This document shows, piece by piece, positions 42,264 through 52,125 of a DNA stretch of 64,000 bases. A program made the translations under genes and the position numbers. Where the stretch lies: NCBI RefSeq assembly GCF_014155765.1, contig NZ_SCKT01000008.1, positions 159,051-223,050 on the forward strand, given 5' to 3'. The notes under the pieces are model-generated. The model was not told the origin of the DNA and made no database searches. It was given only the letters and a program-made list of their open reading frames with translations. Within the stretch, counting starts at the first letter, position 1; every line of letters starts with the position of its first letter. The DNA comes from Pantoea dispersa (GTDB lineage Bacteria > Pseudomonadota > Gammaproteobacteria > Enterobacterales > Enterobacteriaceae).

Positions 42264-43943
42264 ATGAAATTTTTAGGCAAGTTTTTCCTTACCTTGTTAC
42301 TGCTGATTCTGCTGGCGCTGGTGGTTCTCTATGTGCTGCTGCAAACCCAGTGGGGCGCAGGCTGGTTTAGCCGTTGGGTAAGCGATAAAACCGCCTGGCA
42401 TTTGTCGCTGAGTAAGATTGAGCACAACTTCTCCTCGCCTTCCCACATCATCCTGGATGACTTCAGCTTCGGCCACGACGGCCAGCCGGCGGTACTGGTG
42501 GCGAAGCGCGTCGATCTCGGTCTGGCACTGGTGCAGTTCAGCGATCCGCTGCATTTCGACAGCATTGAAGTGCGCGACGGCGACATCAACCTCGCTAACC
42601 AGTCACCACAAACCACGCTGCCGATTCAGGCCAACCGGTTGCAGCTCAATAACGTACAGATCGAAAGCCCGCACAGCGCCCTGCCGCTGGCAGCGCAGCG
42701 GGTCAACGGCGGCATTGTGCCGTGGAAGCCCACGCCTGACGATATGCTGGGCAGCGATGCGCAGTTTCAGATGAGCGCAGGTGCCATGACGCTGGACGGC
42801 GTCGCCGGTAACAACGTGCTGCTGCAGGGCAATATCGCCAAACGCCGGCTGGTGCTGAGCAATATCGGCGCCGATCTGGCGCGCGGCTCAATGACCGGAC
42901 GTGCCGAGCGCGACGCGCAGGGTAACTGGCAAATCAACCAGCTGCGTCTTAACGATATCCGCCTGCAAACCCAGCAGAGCCTGAGCGAGTTCCTCAGTCC
43001 GCTGCGCGACGTGCCTTCGGTGAGCATCAACCGGCTGGATATGACCGATGCGCGCCTGCAGGGGCCGGACTGGGCCGTGACCGATCTCGATCTGAGCCTG
43101 AAAAACATCACGCTGCGCGGCGATGACTGGCAGAGCGACGACGGTTCGCTGGCCATGAACGCTGGCAACTTTATTAACGGCAGCTTTGAACTCAACGATC
43201 CGATCGTCAACGCAGAATTCTCACCGCAGGGCATTCAGCTGACGCAGTTCAGCTCCCGCTGGGTCAACGGCGTGATTCGCGCCAGCGGCAGCTGGACGCG
43301 CAGCGATAAGCGCCTGACGCTTGACGATTTAGCCATTGCCGGCCTGGAATACACGCTGCCGCAAAACTGGCGCGATCGCTGGCAGCAGACGCTGCCGGGC
43401 TGGCTGGATAGCGTGCTGGTGAAGCGTGCGACCGCTAACCGTAACCTGGTGATTGATATCAATCCGGCCTTCCCGTTCCAGATGACCGCGCTCGACGGTA
43501 ATGCAGAGAATCTGCTGCTGGCGCGCCAGCATCAATGGGGCATCTGGGCGGGCAAAGCCAGCTTTAACGCGGCGGAAGCCACCTTTAACCGCACCGATTT
43601 GCGCCATCCGTCGATTAGCCTGAACGCCAGCGATCGGCAGATTGAGGTCAGCGAGATGAGCGCCTTCAACGGTAGCGGATTACTGGAAGGCACGGCAACC
43701 GCAGGACAGGAAGCACAGCGTCCGTTTACACTGAACCTGAAAGGCCAGGCGGTACCGGCAAACGTGCTGCAAAACTGGGGCTGGCCTGCGCTGCCGCTGA
43801 GCGGCAGCAGTAATTTGCAGCTGCAGCTGAAGGGCTCGCTTAGCGCGGGCGCCCCGCTGCGTGCCAGCGCAGAAGGCAGTTTGTCGGTGACGACGGATAC
43901 GCAGTCGGTGCAGCAGACGATGCGTGGCGGGCAGGTGCAGTGA
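42264..43943 (+). CDS. yicH: AsmA family protein YicH
   Basis: The 559-residue protein has one N-terminal membrane helix (residues 7-29) and then a large periplasmic beta-rich domain (IILDDFSFGHDGQPAVLVAK, QGPDWAVTDLDLSLKNI). AsmA-like proteins such as YhdP and TamB form bridge-like grooves for phospholipid movement to the outer membrane. I chose ATG 42264 (MKFLGKF) by E. coli homology over ATG 42255. Confidence 0.92.
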   Translation: MKFLGKFFLTLLLLILLALVVLYVLLQTQWGAGWFSRWVSDKTAWHLSLSKIEHNFSSPSHIILDDFSFGHDGQPAVLVAKRVDLGLALVQFSDPLHFDSIEVRDGDINLANQSPQTTLPIQANRLQLNNVQIESPHSALPLAAQRVNGGIVPWKPTPDDMLGSDAQFQMSAGAMTLDGVAGNNVLLQGNIAKRRLVLSNIGADLARGSMTGRAERDAQGNWQINQLRLNDIRLQTQQSLSEFLSPLRDVPSVSINRLDMTDARLQGPDWAVTDLDLSLKNITLRGDDWQSDDGSLAMNAGNFINGSFELNDPIVNAEFSPQGIQLTQFSSRWVNGVIRASGSWTRSDKRLTLDDLAIAGLEYTLPQNWRDRWQQTLPGWLDSVLVKRATANRNLVIDINPAFPFQMTALDGNAENLLLARQHQWGIWAGKASFNAAEATFNRTDLRHPSISLNASDRQIEVSEMSAFNGSGLLEGTATAGQEAQRPFTLNLKGQAVPANVLQNWGWPALPLSGSSNLQLQLKGSLSAGAPLRASAEGSLSVTTDTQSVQQTMRGGQVQ

Positions 43944-43957
43944 TGATTGCATGACCG

Positions 43958-43977
43958 ATCGCGCTGAAAAGCGCGAT
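43958..43977 (+). terminator. Hairpin after yicH, possible terminator
   Basis: ATCGCGCT-GAAA-AGCGCGAT is an 8-bp stem with a stable GAAA loop, 15 bases after the yicH stop. The T-run (TTTTTT) comes only 15 bases later, so termination strength is uncertain. Confidence 0.5.
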
Positions 43978-43998
43978 GCGGGTCAGTTGCGCTTTTTT

Positions 43999-44018
43999 GG
44001 TCGCCATTAATGGCGACC
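43999..44018. repeat. REP-like palindrome, GGTCGCCAT type
   Basis: GGTCGCCATTAATGGCGACC is a perfect palindrome followed by CTACA, as in the pyrE array (19663-19801). Confidence 0.8.
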
Positions 44019-44046
44019 CTACAAAATCAATGCACCGTTTTTCCAG

Positions 44047-44066
44047 GGTGCGCATTCATGCGCACC
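44047..44066. repeat. REP-like palindrome, GGTGCGCAT type
   Basis: GGTGCGCATTCATGCGCACC is a palindrome apart from its central bases. It matches the other half of each pyrE-array unit. The two elements lie 28 bases apart between converging yicH and fabY. Confidence 0.8.
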
Positions 44067-44105
44067 GGGGTGATCGGATTAATTTTGTGGCTGCGCGCTG
44101 CGTGG

Positions 44106-45116
44106 TTAATTAATACGCGCGCCTGAACCGCCCTCTTCCAGCGGTCCGTCGGGATCGGCGGGTAACACGATGTAGACACCTTCAAACACCGCGCCCAGCT
44201 CATCATCCCCAAACAGCTCCACCTCCATCTGTACGCGTGCTTTTCGTCCGCGCGCCAGCCGGTCGAGATCGCCGCTCAGCGAGCCGAGATCGGCGATGGC
44301 GCCGGGCCGTCCGCTGATCGGTTTGCTGTAGCGAATATGCGCATCGGCCAGAATGATGGTGCCGCCGAGATGGCGTTCGCGCAGCAGCAGCCAGATCAAT
44401 CCCCAGCCGGTAAGCGTGGCGAGTGAAAACAGGCTGCCGGCAAACAGCGTGTGGTGCGGGTTCTGGTTGCCGGCTTCCGGCATGGTGGTAACAAACTTCT
44501 GCCCGGTATACTGCAGAATGCGCACGCCCATCTTTTCGCTCAGCGGGATGTGTTCGTACCACGCCTGCTGCAGCTGTCCACACCAGTCGGCGCGATGCAG
44601 AATATCATCCAGCGTCACCACCGGTTTAATCATCAGGAAGTGACGCACCGGCGTGGTTTGCGGTGCGGTAATTTCGCCCTGATTAACAAAGCCGAGCTTG
44701 GCAAAGAACTCCACCGCATCCTCGCGCGCGCTACAGGTGACGCGTTTGGCCCCTTCCTGGCGCGCCACCGACTCCAGCGTCATCGCCACCAGCGTACCCA
44801 GCCCTTTGCCCTGCACCGACGGGTGCACCGCCAGAAAGCGGATCGCCGCTTCATTTTCCGCATTGATATACAGCCGGCCTACCGCTACCGGTTTGCCGTG
44901 CTCATCCACCACCATCTGGTGATGCGCCAGCGCATCCCAGGCATCACGTTCTGAGCCCTGCGGCTGGCGCAGCGGCTTCCGTAACATTTCCCAGCGGAAC
45001 TGGTAATACATATCCAGCTCTTCCGCCGTTTGCGGTACGCGAAGATGATACATAAAGTGATTCTCTCGTTCGGAGCTTGCGTGGCTGATCCCTTGCCGCT
45101 CGGCTAAAAATCTCAC
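44106..45116 (-). CDS. fabY: FabY (YiiD): GNAT acetyltransferase-thioesterase fusion of fatty acid initiation
   Basis: The 336-residue protein has an N-terminal GNAT domain ([16 protein letters not shown]) and a C-terminal hotdog-fold domain ([20 protein letters not shown]). It is close to E. coli YiiD, renamed FabY, which can supply acetoacetyl-ACP when FabH is missing. GTG 45116 overlaps the dtd stop (GTGA), so it is coupled. Internal ATG (MYHLRVPQ) is an alternative. Confidence 0.92.
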   Translation of the reverse strand: MRFLAERQGISHASSERENHFMYHLRVPQTAEELDMYYQFRWEMLRKPLRQPQGSERDAWDALAHHQMVVDEHGKPVAVGRLYINAENEAAIRFLAVHPSVQGKGLGTLVAMTLESVARQEGAKRVTCSAREDAVEFFAKLGFVNQGEITAPQTTPVRHFLMIKPVVTLDDILHRADWCGQLQQAWYEHIPLSEKMGVRILQYTGQKFVTTMPEAGNQNPHHTLFAGSLFSLATLTGWGLIWLLLRERHLGGTIILADAHIRYSKPISGRPGAIADLGSLSGDLDRLARGRKARVQMEVELFGDDELGAVFEGVYIVLPADPDGPLEEGGSGARIN

Positions 45117-45550
45117 ACCTGTAACCAGAAGGTCACCGGACCATCGTTAATCAGCGAAACCTGCATATTGGCGGCGAAGCGCCCGTTGGCGGTGGTGACG
45201 CCCAGCGCCCGGCAGCGATCGCTGAAGTCGTGATAGAGGCGCTCCGCTTCCGCCGGATGCGCGCCGCCAGAGAAAGAGGGACGCATGCCTTTTTGCGTGT
45301 CGGCCGCCAGGGTGAATTGCGAAACCACCAGCACGCTACCGCCTGTCTGCTGTACGCTGAGATTCATTTTGTCGTTCTCATCGCCAAAGATGCGGTAGCC
45401 CAGCACTTTCTCCGCCAGGCGCTGTGATTTCTGCTCATCATCGCCCTTTTCTACCCCCAGCAGCACCAGCAGACCGGCGCCAATTTCGCCCACCGTGGCG
45501 TTATCCACGCTGACGCTGGCGCGCGTCACACGCTGAATCAAAGCAATCAT
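45113..45550 (-). CDS. dtd: D-aminoacyl-tRNA deacylase Dtd
   Basis: Dtd cleaves D-amino acids from tRNA. The 145-residue protein starts [17 protein letters not shown] and carries [13 protein letters not shown] and [10 protein letters not shown], the two active-site motifs. It overlaps yihY and fabY by four bases each, so yihX-yihY-dtd-fabY is a tight operon. Confidence 0.97.
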   Translation of the reverse strand: MIALIQRVTRASVSVDNATVGEIGAGLLVLLGVEKGDDEQKSQRLAEKVLGYRIFGDENDKMNLSVQQTGGSVLVVSQFTLAADTQKGMRPSFSGGAHPAEAERLYHDFSDRCRALGVTTANGRFAANMQVSLINDGPVTFWLQV

Positions 45551-46413
45551 GTTTCCTCTCGTTCTTTATCGCGTTCCTGCTGTTTTAACTGGCGATAGTC
45601 ATCCAGAGTGACGGTCACTTCCGCGCCTAACAACACAATACACCAGGTCCAGTAAACCCACAGAAACAGGATGGGGATCACCGCCAGCACGCCGTAAATT
45701 AACTGATACGAAGGAAACATCGTAACATAGAGCGCAAAGCCTTTTTTGCCCAGCTCGAACAGCAGACCCGCGACCACCGCACCTATCAACGCATCGCGTC
45801 CCGGCACGCGCCGCGTCGGCACAATGCTGTACAGCAGCCAGAAGGCGAGAATCGACAAAACCAGCGGGAAGATGCGCAGCGCCTGATCGATCAGGCTGGT
45901 GACGCCGGTCACGTTCACCCAGCGCAGCGACAGCAGATAGGAGCTGATGGCCAGACTGGCACCGGCCAGCAGCGGTCCCAGCGTCAGGATCATCCAGTAG
46001 ACCGCAAAGGAGTAAACCATCGGGCGCGGCTTGTCGCTGCGCCAGATGGCGTTGAGCGCGCTGTCGACCGAGTGCATCAGCAGCAGCGCAGTGACTATCA
46101 GCCCGACCGCTCCCACTGCCGTCATTTTATTGACGTTGGCGACAAACTGATCGAGATAGCGCTGAATCACATCCCCGGCGGCCGGCATGAAGTTAGTGAA
46201 GATGAAGTTCTTCAGCTGCACGCTGATGTCGGAGAACACCGGGAAGGCGGCAAACAGCGCGAATACCACGGCAATCAGCGGCACCAGCGCCAGCAGTGAC
46301 ACGTAGGCGAGGTTACCGGCCTGCGTGGTCATGTTGTCTTCATCGATGCGGCGCCACAGCAGTTTGATCCACAGGAAAAACGCATGCGCCGAGTGGCGCA
46401 GATGAGTTCGCAT
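45547..46413 (-). CDS. yihY: YihY/BrkB family inner-membrane protein
   Basis: The membrane protein of about 288 residues has six helices, with the family core [23 protein letters not shown] and [23 protein letters not shown]. It was once named Rbn (RNase BN) in error; the function is unknown. ATG 46413 and GTG 46419, which abuts the yihX stop, are both possible starts. Confidence 0.92.
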   Translation of the reverse strand: MRTHLRHSAHAFFLWIKLLWRRIDEDNMTTQAGNLAYVSLLALVPLIAVVFALFAAFPVFSDISVQLKNFIFTNFMPAAGDVIQRYLDQFVANVNKMTAVGAVGLIVTALLLMHSVDSALNAIWRSDKPRPMVYSFAVYWMILTLGPLLAGASLAISSYLLSLRWVNVTGVTSLIDQALRIFPLVLSILAFWLLYSIVPTRRVPGRDALIGAVVAGLLFELGKKGFALYVTMFPSYQLIYGVLAVIPILFLWVYWTWCIVLLGAEVTVTLDDYRQLKQQERDKEREET

Positions 46414-46419
46414 GGTCAC

Positions 46420-47016
46420 TCAGCGACGGCTCGCAAACCAGTCAGGCACGGTTTTCGCATCTTCGACCAGCACGCTCTCAATACCCAGCGCGCGCGCCGC
46501 ATCAACATTGGCCTGGTTGTCATCAAAGAATACCGCCTGATCGGCGGTGAAGCCTTCATGCTCCAGTACGTAGTGCCAGATGCGCGCTTCTGGTTTGCGC
46601 ATGCCGATATCCTGCGACATATAGATGTGGTCGGCAGCCTGCTGCACTTCCGGATACTGCGTTGGCCAGAACTCGAAATGCAGCTGGTTGGTGTTAGACA
46701 GAATCACCACGCGCTCGCCGCTGGCGCGCAGCTGGTTCATGATCGCCAGTGTTTCCGGACGCACGCCGACAAACACCGCCTGCCAGCCAGCGGTGAACTG
46801 CGGATAGCTCAGGGCAATATCGAGCTGGTCACACAGCCGCGCGGCAAACTCCGGGTCGCTGATTTCGCCCCGCTCGTGCTGCTCGAAAGTCTCGTCCATG
46901 CGAAAACGGCTCTGCAGCGTGGCAAGCGGCACGCGTCCCAGATCGCTCCAGACGCCGAGTACCCGATTGAAATCGATATCAACAATCACATTGCCTAAAT
47001 CAAAGATGTACAGCAT
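46420..47016 (-). CDS. yihX: Alpha-D-glucose-1-phosphate phosphatase YihX
   Basis: The 198-residue HAD phosphatase has motif I FDLGNVIVDID, motif II ILSNTN, and motif IV FFDDNQANVDAA. In E. coli it hydrolyses glucose-1-phosphate. It heads the yihX-yihY-dtd-fabY operon. Confidence 0.93.
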   Translation of the reverse strand: MLYIFDLGNVIVDIDFNRVLGVWSDLGRVPLATLQSRFRMDETFEQHERGEISDPEFAARLCDQLDIALSYPQFTAGWQAVFVGVRPETLAIMNQLRASGERVVILSNTNQLHFEFWPTQYPEVQQAADHIYMSQDIGMRKPEARIWHYVLEHEGFTADQAVFFDDNQANVDAARALGIESVLVEDAKTVPDWFASRR

Positions 47017-47152
47017 GACACCTCTCCTCTACGTTCCCTGGATCATTCACTCTAGCGGTAAAAGGCAAGCCTGAACAGGTACGCTTAGGGGAAATCCGCA
47101 TTCCGCAAGCGGGGTCTGATTTCGTGCGGGTCGCGCTGCCTCAGACGGCAGG

Positions 47153-47180
47153 CAAAAAAAAGCCCCGCGGGTGCGGGGCT
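47153..47180 (-). terminator. Intrinsic terminator of typA
   Basis: On the minus strand AGCCCCGC-ACCC-GCGGGGCT is followed by T8. It lies about 20 bases after the typA stop. Confidence 0.9.
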
Positions 47181-47199
47181 CATTATCAGACGATTTCGC

Positions 47200-49020
47200 T
47201 TACTCTTTGCTGCCGCGAGACGCGCGTTTGCGATCGTTCTCGGTCAGGTGGCGTTTACGAATACGTACTGACTGCGGCGTCACTTCTACCAGTTCGTCGT
47301 CATCGATGAACTCGATAGCCTGCTCCAGCGTCATTTTCTGCGGTGGTACCAGGGTGGTAGCTTCGTCAGTACCTGACGCACGCATGTTGGTCAGTTTCTT
47401 ACCGGTCAGGCAGTTTACGGTCAGGTCGTTAGAACGGCTGTGAATACCGATGATCTGGCCTTCATACACTTCCGCACCGTGACCGAGGAACAGCTTACCG
47501 CGATCCTGCAGGCCGAACAGGGCGAAGGCAACCGCTTTACCCTGACCGTTGGAGATCAGCACGCCGTTCTGACGCTGGCCCACTTCGCCCGGACGCACGT
47601 CGTCGTAGTGGCTGAAGGTGGAGTACAGCAGACCGGTACCGGAAGTCATAGTCATGAATTCGTTACGGAAGCCGATCAGACCACGGCTTGGGATCACGTA
47701 GTCGAGACGTACGCGGCCTTTACCATCCGGATCCATGTTTTTCAGGTCGCCTTTACGCTCACCCATCGCCTGCATCACTGAACCCTGGTGGGTCTCTTCG
47801 ATGTCGAGGGTAACGTTTTCGAATGGCTCCTGCTTGCGGCCTTCGAATTCACGGTAGATAACTTTCGGACGGGATACCGCCAGCTCGTAGCCTTCACGAC
47901 GCATATTCTCGATCAGAACTGACAGGTGCAGCTCACCACGACCGGATACGCGGAATGCATCAGCATCTTCAGTTTCTTCTACGCGCAGCGCTACGTTGTG
48001 CACCAGCTCTTTGTTCAGACGCTCAAGGATCTGACGCGACGTCACAAACTTACCTTCTTTACCACAGAACGGTGAGGTGTTGACGTTGAAGAACATGGTT
48101 ACGGTTGGCTCATCCACGCTCAGCGCTGGCAGCGCTTCCACATTCTGCGTGTCGCAGATGGTGTCGGAGATGTTCAGCTCGCCCAGACCGGTGATAGCGA
48201 TGATGTCGCCCGCTTCAGCCAGATCGGATTCAATACGCTCCAGACCCAGATGGCCCAGCACTTTACCGACTTTCGCGTTACGGGTTTTCCCTTCGCTGTC
48301 GATCACAGTAACCTGCTGGTTTGGCTTCACTTTACCGCGCTTGATGCGGCCGATACCGATTACGCCGAGGTAGTTGTTGTAGTCCAGCTGCGAGATCTGC
48401 ATCTGCAGTGGGGCTTCAACTTCAACCTGCGGTGGAGAAACGTGGTCGACGATTGCCTGATACAGCGGGGTCATGTCGTCAGCCATGTCGGTGTGATCCA
48501 GACCGGCGATACCATTCAGCGCAGACGCATAAATGATCGGGAAATCGAGCTGCTCGTCAGTCGCGTCGAGGTTAACGAACAGGTCAAATACCTGGTCAAC
48601 AACCCAGTCCGGACGCGCGCCAGGACGGTCAACTTTGTTGATGACTACAATCGGCTTCAAACCGTGGGCAAAGGCTTTCTTGGTTACGAAGCGGGTTTGC
48701 GGCATAGGGCCATCCATCGCGTCTACAACCAGCAGCACCGAATCCACCATGGACATGACGCGCTCAACTTCACCACCGAAGTCGGCGTGTCCTGGGGTAT
48801 CAACGATGTTGATACGGTAGTCGTTCCATTTGATGGCGGTGTTTTTCGCGAGGATGGTAATCCCACGCTCTTTCTCCAAATCGTTGGAGTCCATCACGCG
48901 CTCAGTCGCTTCGGTACGGGCATCAAAAGTACCGGACTGTTGCAGCAGTTTGTCAACCAGGGTGGTCTTTCCATGGTCAACGTGCGCGATGATGGCGATG
49001 TTACGCAAATTTTCGATCAC
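47200..49020 (-). CDS. typA: Ribosome-associated translational GTPase TypA (BipA)
   Basis: The 606-residue GTPase of the EF-G family helps 50S assembly at low temperature and stress responses. G1 is [10 protein letters not shown]2 is in ERGITI, G3 DTPGHADF and G4 NKVD. The C-terminal domain is BipA-specific. The start codon is GTG ([10 protein letters not shown]). It is divergent from glnA across the NtrC enhancer region; a TATAAT lies at 49041-49036 for typA. Confidence 0.97.
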   Translation of the reverse strand: MIENLRNIAIIAHVDHGKTTLVDKLLQQSGTFDARTEATERVMDSNDLEKERGITILAKNTAIKWNDYRINIVDTPGHADFGGEVERVMSMVDSVLLVVDAMDGPMPQTRFVTKKAFAHGLKPIVVINKVDRPGARPDWVVDQVFDLFVNLDATDEQLDFPIIYASALNGIAGLDHTDMADDMTPLYQAIVDHVSPPQVEVEAPLQMQISQLDYNNYLGVIGIGRIKRGKVKPNQQVTVIDSEGKTRNAKVGKVLGHLGLERIESDLAEAGDIIAITGLGELNISDTICDTQNVEALPALSVDEPTVTMFFNVNTSPFCGKEGKFVTSRQILERLNKELVHNVALRVEETEDADAFRVSGRGELHLSVLIENMRREGYELAVSRPKVIYREFEGRKQEPFENVTLDIEETHQGSVMQAMGERKGDLKNMDPDGKGRVRLDYVIPSRGLIGFRNEFMTMTSGTGLLYSTFSHYDDVRPGEVGQRQNGVLISNGQGKAVAFALFGLQDRGKLFLGHGAEVYEGQIIGIHSRSNDLTVNCLTGKKLTNMRASGTDEATTLVPPQKMTLEQAIEFIDDDELVEVTPQSVRIRKRHLTENDRKRASRGSKE

Positions 49021-49128
49021 AGCTTTGCCTCAGGCATTATAGAAATAACGCGGTATTGTACACGGATTAAGCGAAAGACTGAACATGATCACAGTTTTCG
49101 CCGAAAGATTCTCGCAGTGCGCGTTTTT

Positions 49129-49146
49129 AGCACCAATAACGGTGCA
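49129..49146. promoter_or_regulatory. NtrC-like site, far upstream of glnA
   Basis: AGCACC-AATAAC-GGTGCA has good NtrC half-sites but a 6-base spacer instead of 5. It is centred about 183 bases before the predicted sigma-54 start. Confidence 0.4.
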
Positions 49147-49152
49147 TTAAGC

Positions 49153-49169
49153 TGCACTTTGATGGCGCT
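49153..49169. promoter_or_regulatory. Weak NtrC-like site
   Basis: TGCACT-TTGAT-GGCGCT has the right spacing, with a degenerate right half-site. It directly precedes the strong site at 49171. Confidence 0.3.
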
Positions 49170-49170
49170 T

Positions 49171-49187
49171 TGCACCATTTAAGTGCT
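49171..49187. promoter_or_regulatory. NtrC enhancer site 1 of glnA
   Basis: TGCACC-ATTTA-AGTGCT matches the TGCACY-N5-RGTGCA consensus, centred near -141 from the predicted start, the same place as the E. coli -140 site. Confidence 0.75.
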
Positions 49188-49202
49188 TACCCCTAAACTG
49201 AC

Positions 49203-49219
49203 GGCACTATTTTGGTGCA
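49203..49219. promoter_or_regulatory. NtrC enhancer site 2 of glnA
   Basis: GGCACT-ATTTT-GGTGCA is centred near -109, 32 bases (three turns) from site 1, as in E. coli. Confidence 0.75.
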
Positions 49220-49293
49220 TTCCATCCACGCTGGTGCAGCCGTCGTCTCACCGCAGGGCGCATCACAGCGCCATTTTCACCATTGTAATAAAG

Positions 49294-49310
49294 TTGGCAC
49301 AGAATTCGCT
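49294..49310 (+). promoter_or_regulatory. Sigma-54 promoter of glnA (glnAp2)
   Basis: TTGGCAC (-24) and TTCGCT (-12), with GG and GC ten bases apart, match the E. coli glnAp2 sequence TTGGCACAGATTTCGCT almost base for base. It would start near 49321 and give a leader of about 140 bases. Confidence 0.85.
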
Positions 49311-49460
49311 TTATATCTTTTAAGCGAAAACGACAGTTGCACAACGGTTGAAGAGCTTGCCGAGATCTTGGTCAGGGGTGGTCAGTAGTCGTGACACATT
49401 CCCGGCAACAGAAGTTCTCTCACCACGACGACAAAATGACCATTTCCAGGAGAGTTGAGT

Positions 49461-50870
49461 ATGTCCGCTGAACACGTTCTCTCGATGATGAACGAGCACG
49501 AAGTTAAGTTTGTTGACCTGCGTTTTACCGATACCAAAGGTAAAGAACAGCACGTTACTATCCCTGCTCACCAGGTTAACGCTGACTTCTTCGAAGAAGG
49601 CAAAATGTTCGATGGCTCTTCCATCGGCGGCTGGAAAGGCATTAACGAATCAGACATGGTGCTGATGCCGGATGCAACAACTGCCGTAATGGATCCGTTC
49701 TTCGAAGATCCAACGCTCATCATCCGCTGTGACATTCTCGAGCCAGGCACGCTGCAGGGCTACGATCGCGACCCGCGCTCCATTGCCAAGCGCGCAGAAG
49801 AGTTCCTGCGTTCTTCCGGCATCGCCGACACCGTACTGTTCGGACCTGAGCCAGAGTTCTTCCTGTTTGACGACATCCGTTTCGGCTCTTCAACTTCCGG
49901 CTCACACGTGGCTATCGACGACATCGAAGCAGCCTGGAACACCGGTAAAGAGTACGAAGGCGGTAACAAAGGTCACCGTCCAGGTCTGAAAGGCGGCTAC
50001 TTCCCGGTGCCACCGGTTGATTCATCACAGGACATCCGTTCTGCCATGTGTCTGACCATGGAGCAGATGGGTCTGGTGGTAGAAGCGCATCACCACGAAG
50101 TGGCTACAGCTGGTCAGAACGAAGTGGCTACCCGCTTCAACACCATGACCAAGAAAGCTGACGAAATTCAGATCTACAAATATGTCGTGCACAACGTCGC
50201 GCACGCCTACGGCAAAACGGCTACCTTTATGCCGAAGCCGATGTTTGGCGACAACGGTTCCGGTATGCACTGCCACATGTCACTGTCTAAAGGCGGCGTA
50301 AACCTGTTCTCTGGCGACAAATACGGCGGCCTGTCTGAAACTGCCCTGTTCTACATCGGCGGTATCATCAAGCACGCTAAAGCCATCAACGCCCTGGCAA
50401 ACCCGACCACCAACTCATACAAGCGTCTGGTCCCAGGCTACGAAGCACCGGTAATGCTGGCTTACTCAGCGCGTAACCGTTCTGCCTCTATCCGTATCCC
50501 GGTGGTGGCCAGCCCGAAAGCACGTCGTATCGAAGCGCGCTTCCCGGATCCAGCGGCTAACCCATACCTGGCGTTCACCGCACTGCTGATGGCCGGCCTC
50601 GACGGCGTGATCAACAAGATCCACCCTGGCGATGCGATGGACAAAAACCTGTACGACCTGCCGCCGGAAGAAGAAGCTGAGATTCCAAAAGTGGCCGGTT
50701 CACTGGAAGAAGCGCTGAACGCACTGAACGAAGACCGCGAGTTCCTGACCCGTGGCGGCGTGTTCACCGACGACGCTATCGATGCTTACATCGAACTGCG
50801 TAAAGCTGACAACGACCGCGTACGCATGACGCCGCACCCGGTTGAGTTCGAACTGTACTACAGCGTTTAA
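49461..50870 (+). CDS. glnA: Type I glutamine synthetase GlnA
   Basis: GlnA makes glutamine from glutamate, ammonia and ATP. The 469 residues match E. coli. Visible signatures are [22 protein letters not shown], the ATP-site [16 protein letters not shown], and the adenylylation-site region NLYDLPPEE (Tyr 398 loop). CAGGAGAG lies before ATG 49461; a TTG at 49455 is less likely. It is read mainly from the sigma-54 promoter under NtrC and continues weakly into glnLG. Confidence 0.98.
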   Translation: MSAEHVLSMMNEHEVKFVDLRFTDTKGKEQHVTIPAHQVNADFFEEGKMFDGSSIGGWKGINESDMVLMPDATTAVMDPFFEDPTLIIRCDILEPGTLQGYDRDPRSIAKRAEEFLRSSGIADTVLFGPEPEFFLFDDIRFGSSTSGSHVAIDDIEAAWNTGKEYEGGNKGHRPGLKGGYFPVPPVDSSQDIRSAMCLTMEQMGLVVEAHHHEVATAGQNEVATRFNTMTKKADEIQIYKYVVHNVAHAYGKTATFMPKPMFGDNGSGMHCHMSLSKGGVNLFSGDKYGGLSETALFYIGGIIKHAKAINALANPTTNSYKRLVPGYEAPVMLAYSARNRSASIRIPVVASPKARRIEARFPDPAANPYLAFTALLMAGLDGVINKIHPGDAMDKNLYDLPPEEEAEIPKVAGSLEEALNALNEDREFLTRGGVFTDDAIDAYIELRKADNDRVRMTPHPVEFELYYSV

Positions 50871-50889
50871 TCCTTAAAAGATTCGCGCA

Positions 50890-50988
50890 GATGCACCGTA
50901 GCCGCCAACGCCGCGACGGTGCTAATCCTGGCGCTGAAGATTTTTTGTTGCCGTGGAAACTTTAGCCCATCTCCGGATGGGCTTTTTT
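50890..50988 (+). ncRNA. glnZ: Possible GlnZ-type sRNA from the glnA 3' UTR
   Basis: In E. coli the glnA 3' UTR is processed into the Hfq-bound sRNA GlnZ. Here the 3' UTR holds a GCACCGT/ACGGTGC hairpin (about 50891-50924), a T-rich single-stranded stretch and a strong terminal hairpin with U6. Identity is inferred from position and layout only, and the 5' end is a guess. Confidence 0.35.
50964..50988 (+). terminator. Intrinsic terminator after glnA
   Basis: AGCCCATC-TCCG-GATGGGCT is followed by T5. It separates glnA from glnLG, which have their own promoter. Confidence 0.9.
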
Positions 50989-51034
50989 CACCGCGAATTC
51001 ATCGTTCGACGGATAGATTTGCGTCCCCAAAGGC

Positions 51035-51056
51035 TATAATGCACTAATTTAGTGCA
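51035..51056 (+). promoter_or_regulatory. glnL promoter -10 overlapped by an NtrC site (glnLp)
   Basis: TATAAT (51035-51040) overlaps the perfect palindrome TGCACTAATTTAGTGCA (51040-51056). NtrC bound here would block the promoter, the autoregulation known in E. coli. The -35 region is poor. Confidence 0.75.
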
Positions 51057-51068
51057 GAGGAACGCTGT

Positions 51069-52118
51069 ATGGCAACTGGCACGCTGCCCGACGCGGGGCA
51101 GATTCTCAACTCCCTGATCAACAGTATTTTGCTGGTCGATAACGATCTGGTTATCCACTACGCCAACCCGGCGGCCCAGCAATTACTGGCGCAAAGCTCA
51201 CGAAAATTGTTCGGCACGCCCTTACCGGAACTTACCGGCTATTTTTCGCTGAACATTGAGGTAATGAGCGAGAGTTTAGGGGCAGGCCAGGGCTTTACCG
51301 ATAGCGAAGTCACGTTAGTGGTGGATGGCCGCGCGCACATTATGTCGCTCACGGCACAGCGCCTACCCGACGGATTTATTCTGCTGGAAATGGCGCCGAT
51401 GGATAATCAGCGCCGTCTCAGCCAGGAGCAGATTCAGCACGCCCAGCAGGTTGCCGCGCGCGATCTGGTTCGTGGCCTGGCGCACGAAATTAAAAACCCG
51501 CTCGGCGGATTGCGCGGCGCGGCGCAGCTGTTATCGCGCGCCCTGCCCGATCCGGCGCTGAATGAATATACCAAAGTGATTATTGAGCAGGCCGACCGGC
51601 TGCGTAACCTGGTCGACCGCCTGCTGGGTCCGCAGCAGCCCGGACTGCACGTGACCCAGAGCATCCATCAGGTGGCTGAACGTGTGGTTAACCTGGTGTC
51701 GATGGAGCTGCCGGAAAACGTCTCGCTGGTGCGTGATTATGACCCCAGCCTGCCGGAGCTGCCGCACGACCCGGACCAGATTGAGCAGGTGCTGCTCAAC
51801 GTGGTGCGTAACGCGCTGCAGGCGCTGGGCGAAGCGGGCGGCACCATTGTCATCCGTACCCGTACCGCGTTTCAGCTGACGTTACACGGCACGCGTTACC
51901 GGCTGGTGGCGCGTATCGACATTGAAGATGATGGCCCGGGCATTCCGGCCCAGCTGCAGGATACGCTGTTCTATCCGATGGTCAGCGGACGCGAAGGCGG
52001 CACCGGTTTAGGTCTCTCTATCGCCCGCAGCCTGATTGATCAGCATTCGGGAAAAATTGAATTTAACAGTTGGCCAGGCCACACCGAATTCTCGGTTTAC
52101 CTGCCTATTCGCCAGTGA
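51069..52118 (+). CDS. glnL: Nitrogen regulation sensor kinase/phosphatase NtrB (GlnL)
   Basis: The 349-residue cytoplasmic sensor phosphorylates NtrC when nitrogen is short and, with PII, dephosphorylates it. It has a PAS domain at 1-115, the H-box [16 protein letters not shown]-box [10 protein letters not shown], and G-boxes DDGPGIP and GGTGLGLSI. Its start lies 12 bases after the NtrC site. It is followed by glnG after 7 bases. Confidence 0.97.
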   Translation: MATGTLPDAGQILNSLINSILLVDNDLVIHYANPAAQQLLAQSSRKLFGTPLPELTGYFSLNIEVMSESLGAGQGFTDSEVTLVVDGRAHIMSLTAQRLPDGFILLEMAPMDNQRRLSQEQIQHAQQVAARDLVRGLAHEIKNPLGGLRGAAQLLSRALPDPALNEYTKVIIEQADRLRNLVDRLLGPQQPGLHVTQSIHQVAERVVNLVSMELPENVSLVRDYDPSLPELPHDPDQIEQVLLNVVRNALQALGEAGGTIVIRTRTAFQLTLHGTRYRLVARIDIEDDGPGIPAQLQDTLFYPMVSGREGGTGLGLSIARSLIDQHSGKIEFNSWPGHTEFSVYLPIRQ

Positions 52119-52125
52119 GGTTTCT

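Noticed and set aside
48250-49182. 310-codon plus-strand frame antisense to typA
   Set aside because: It is opposite typA and its promoter, including the NtrC region; no domain is recognisable.
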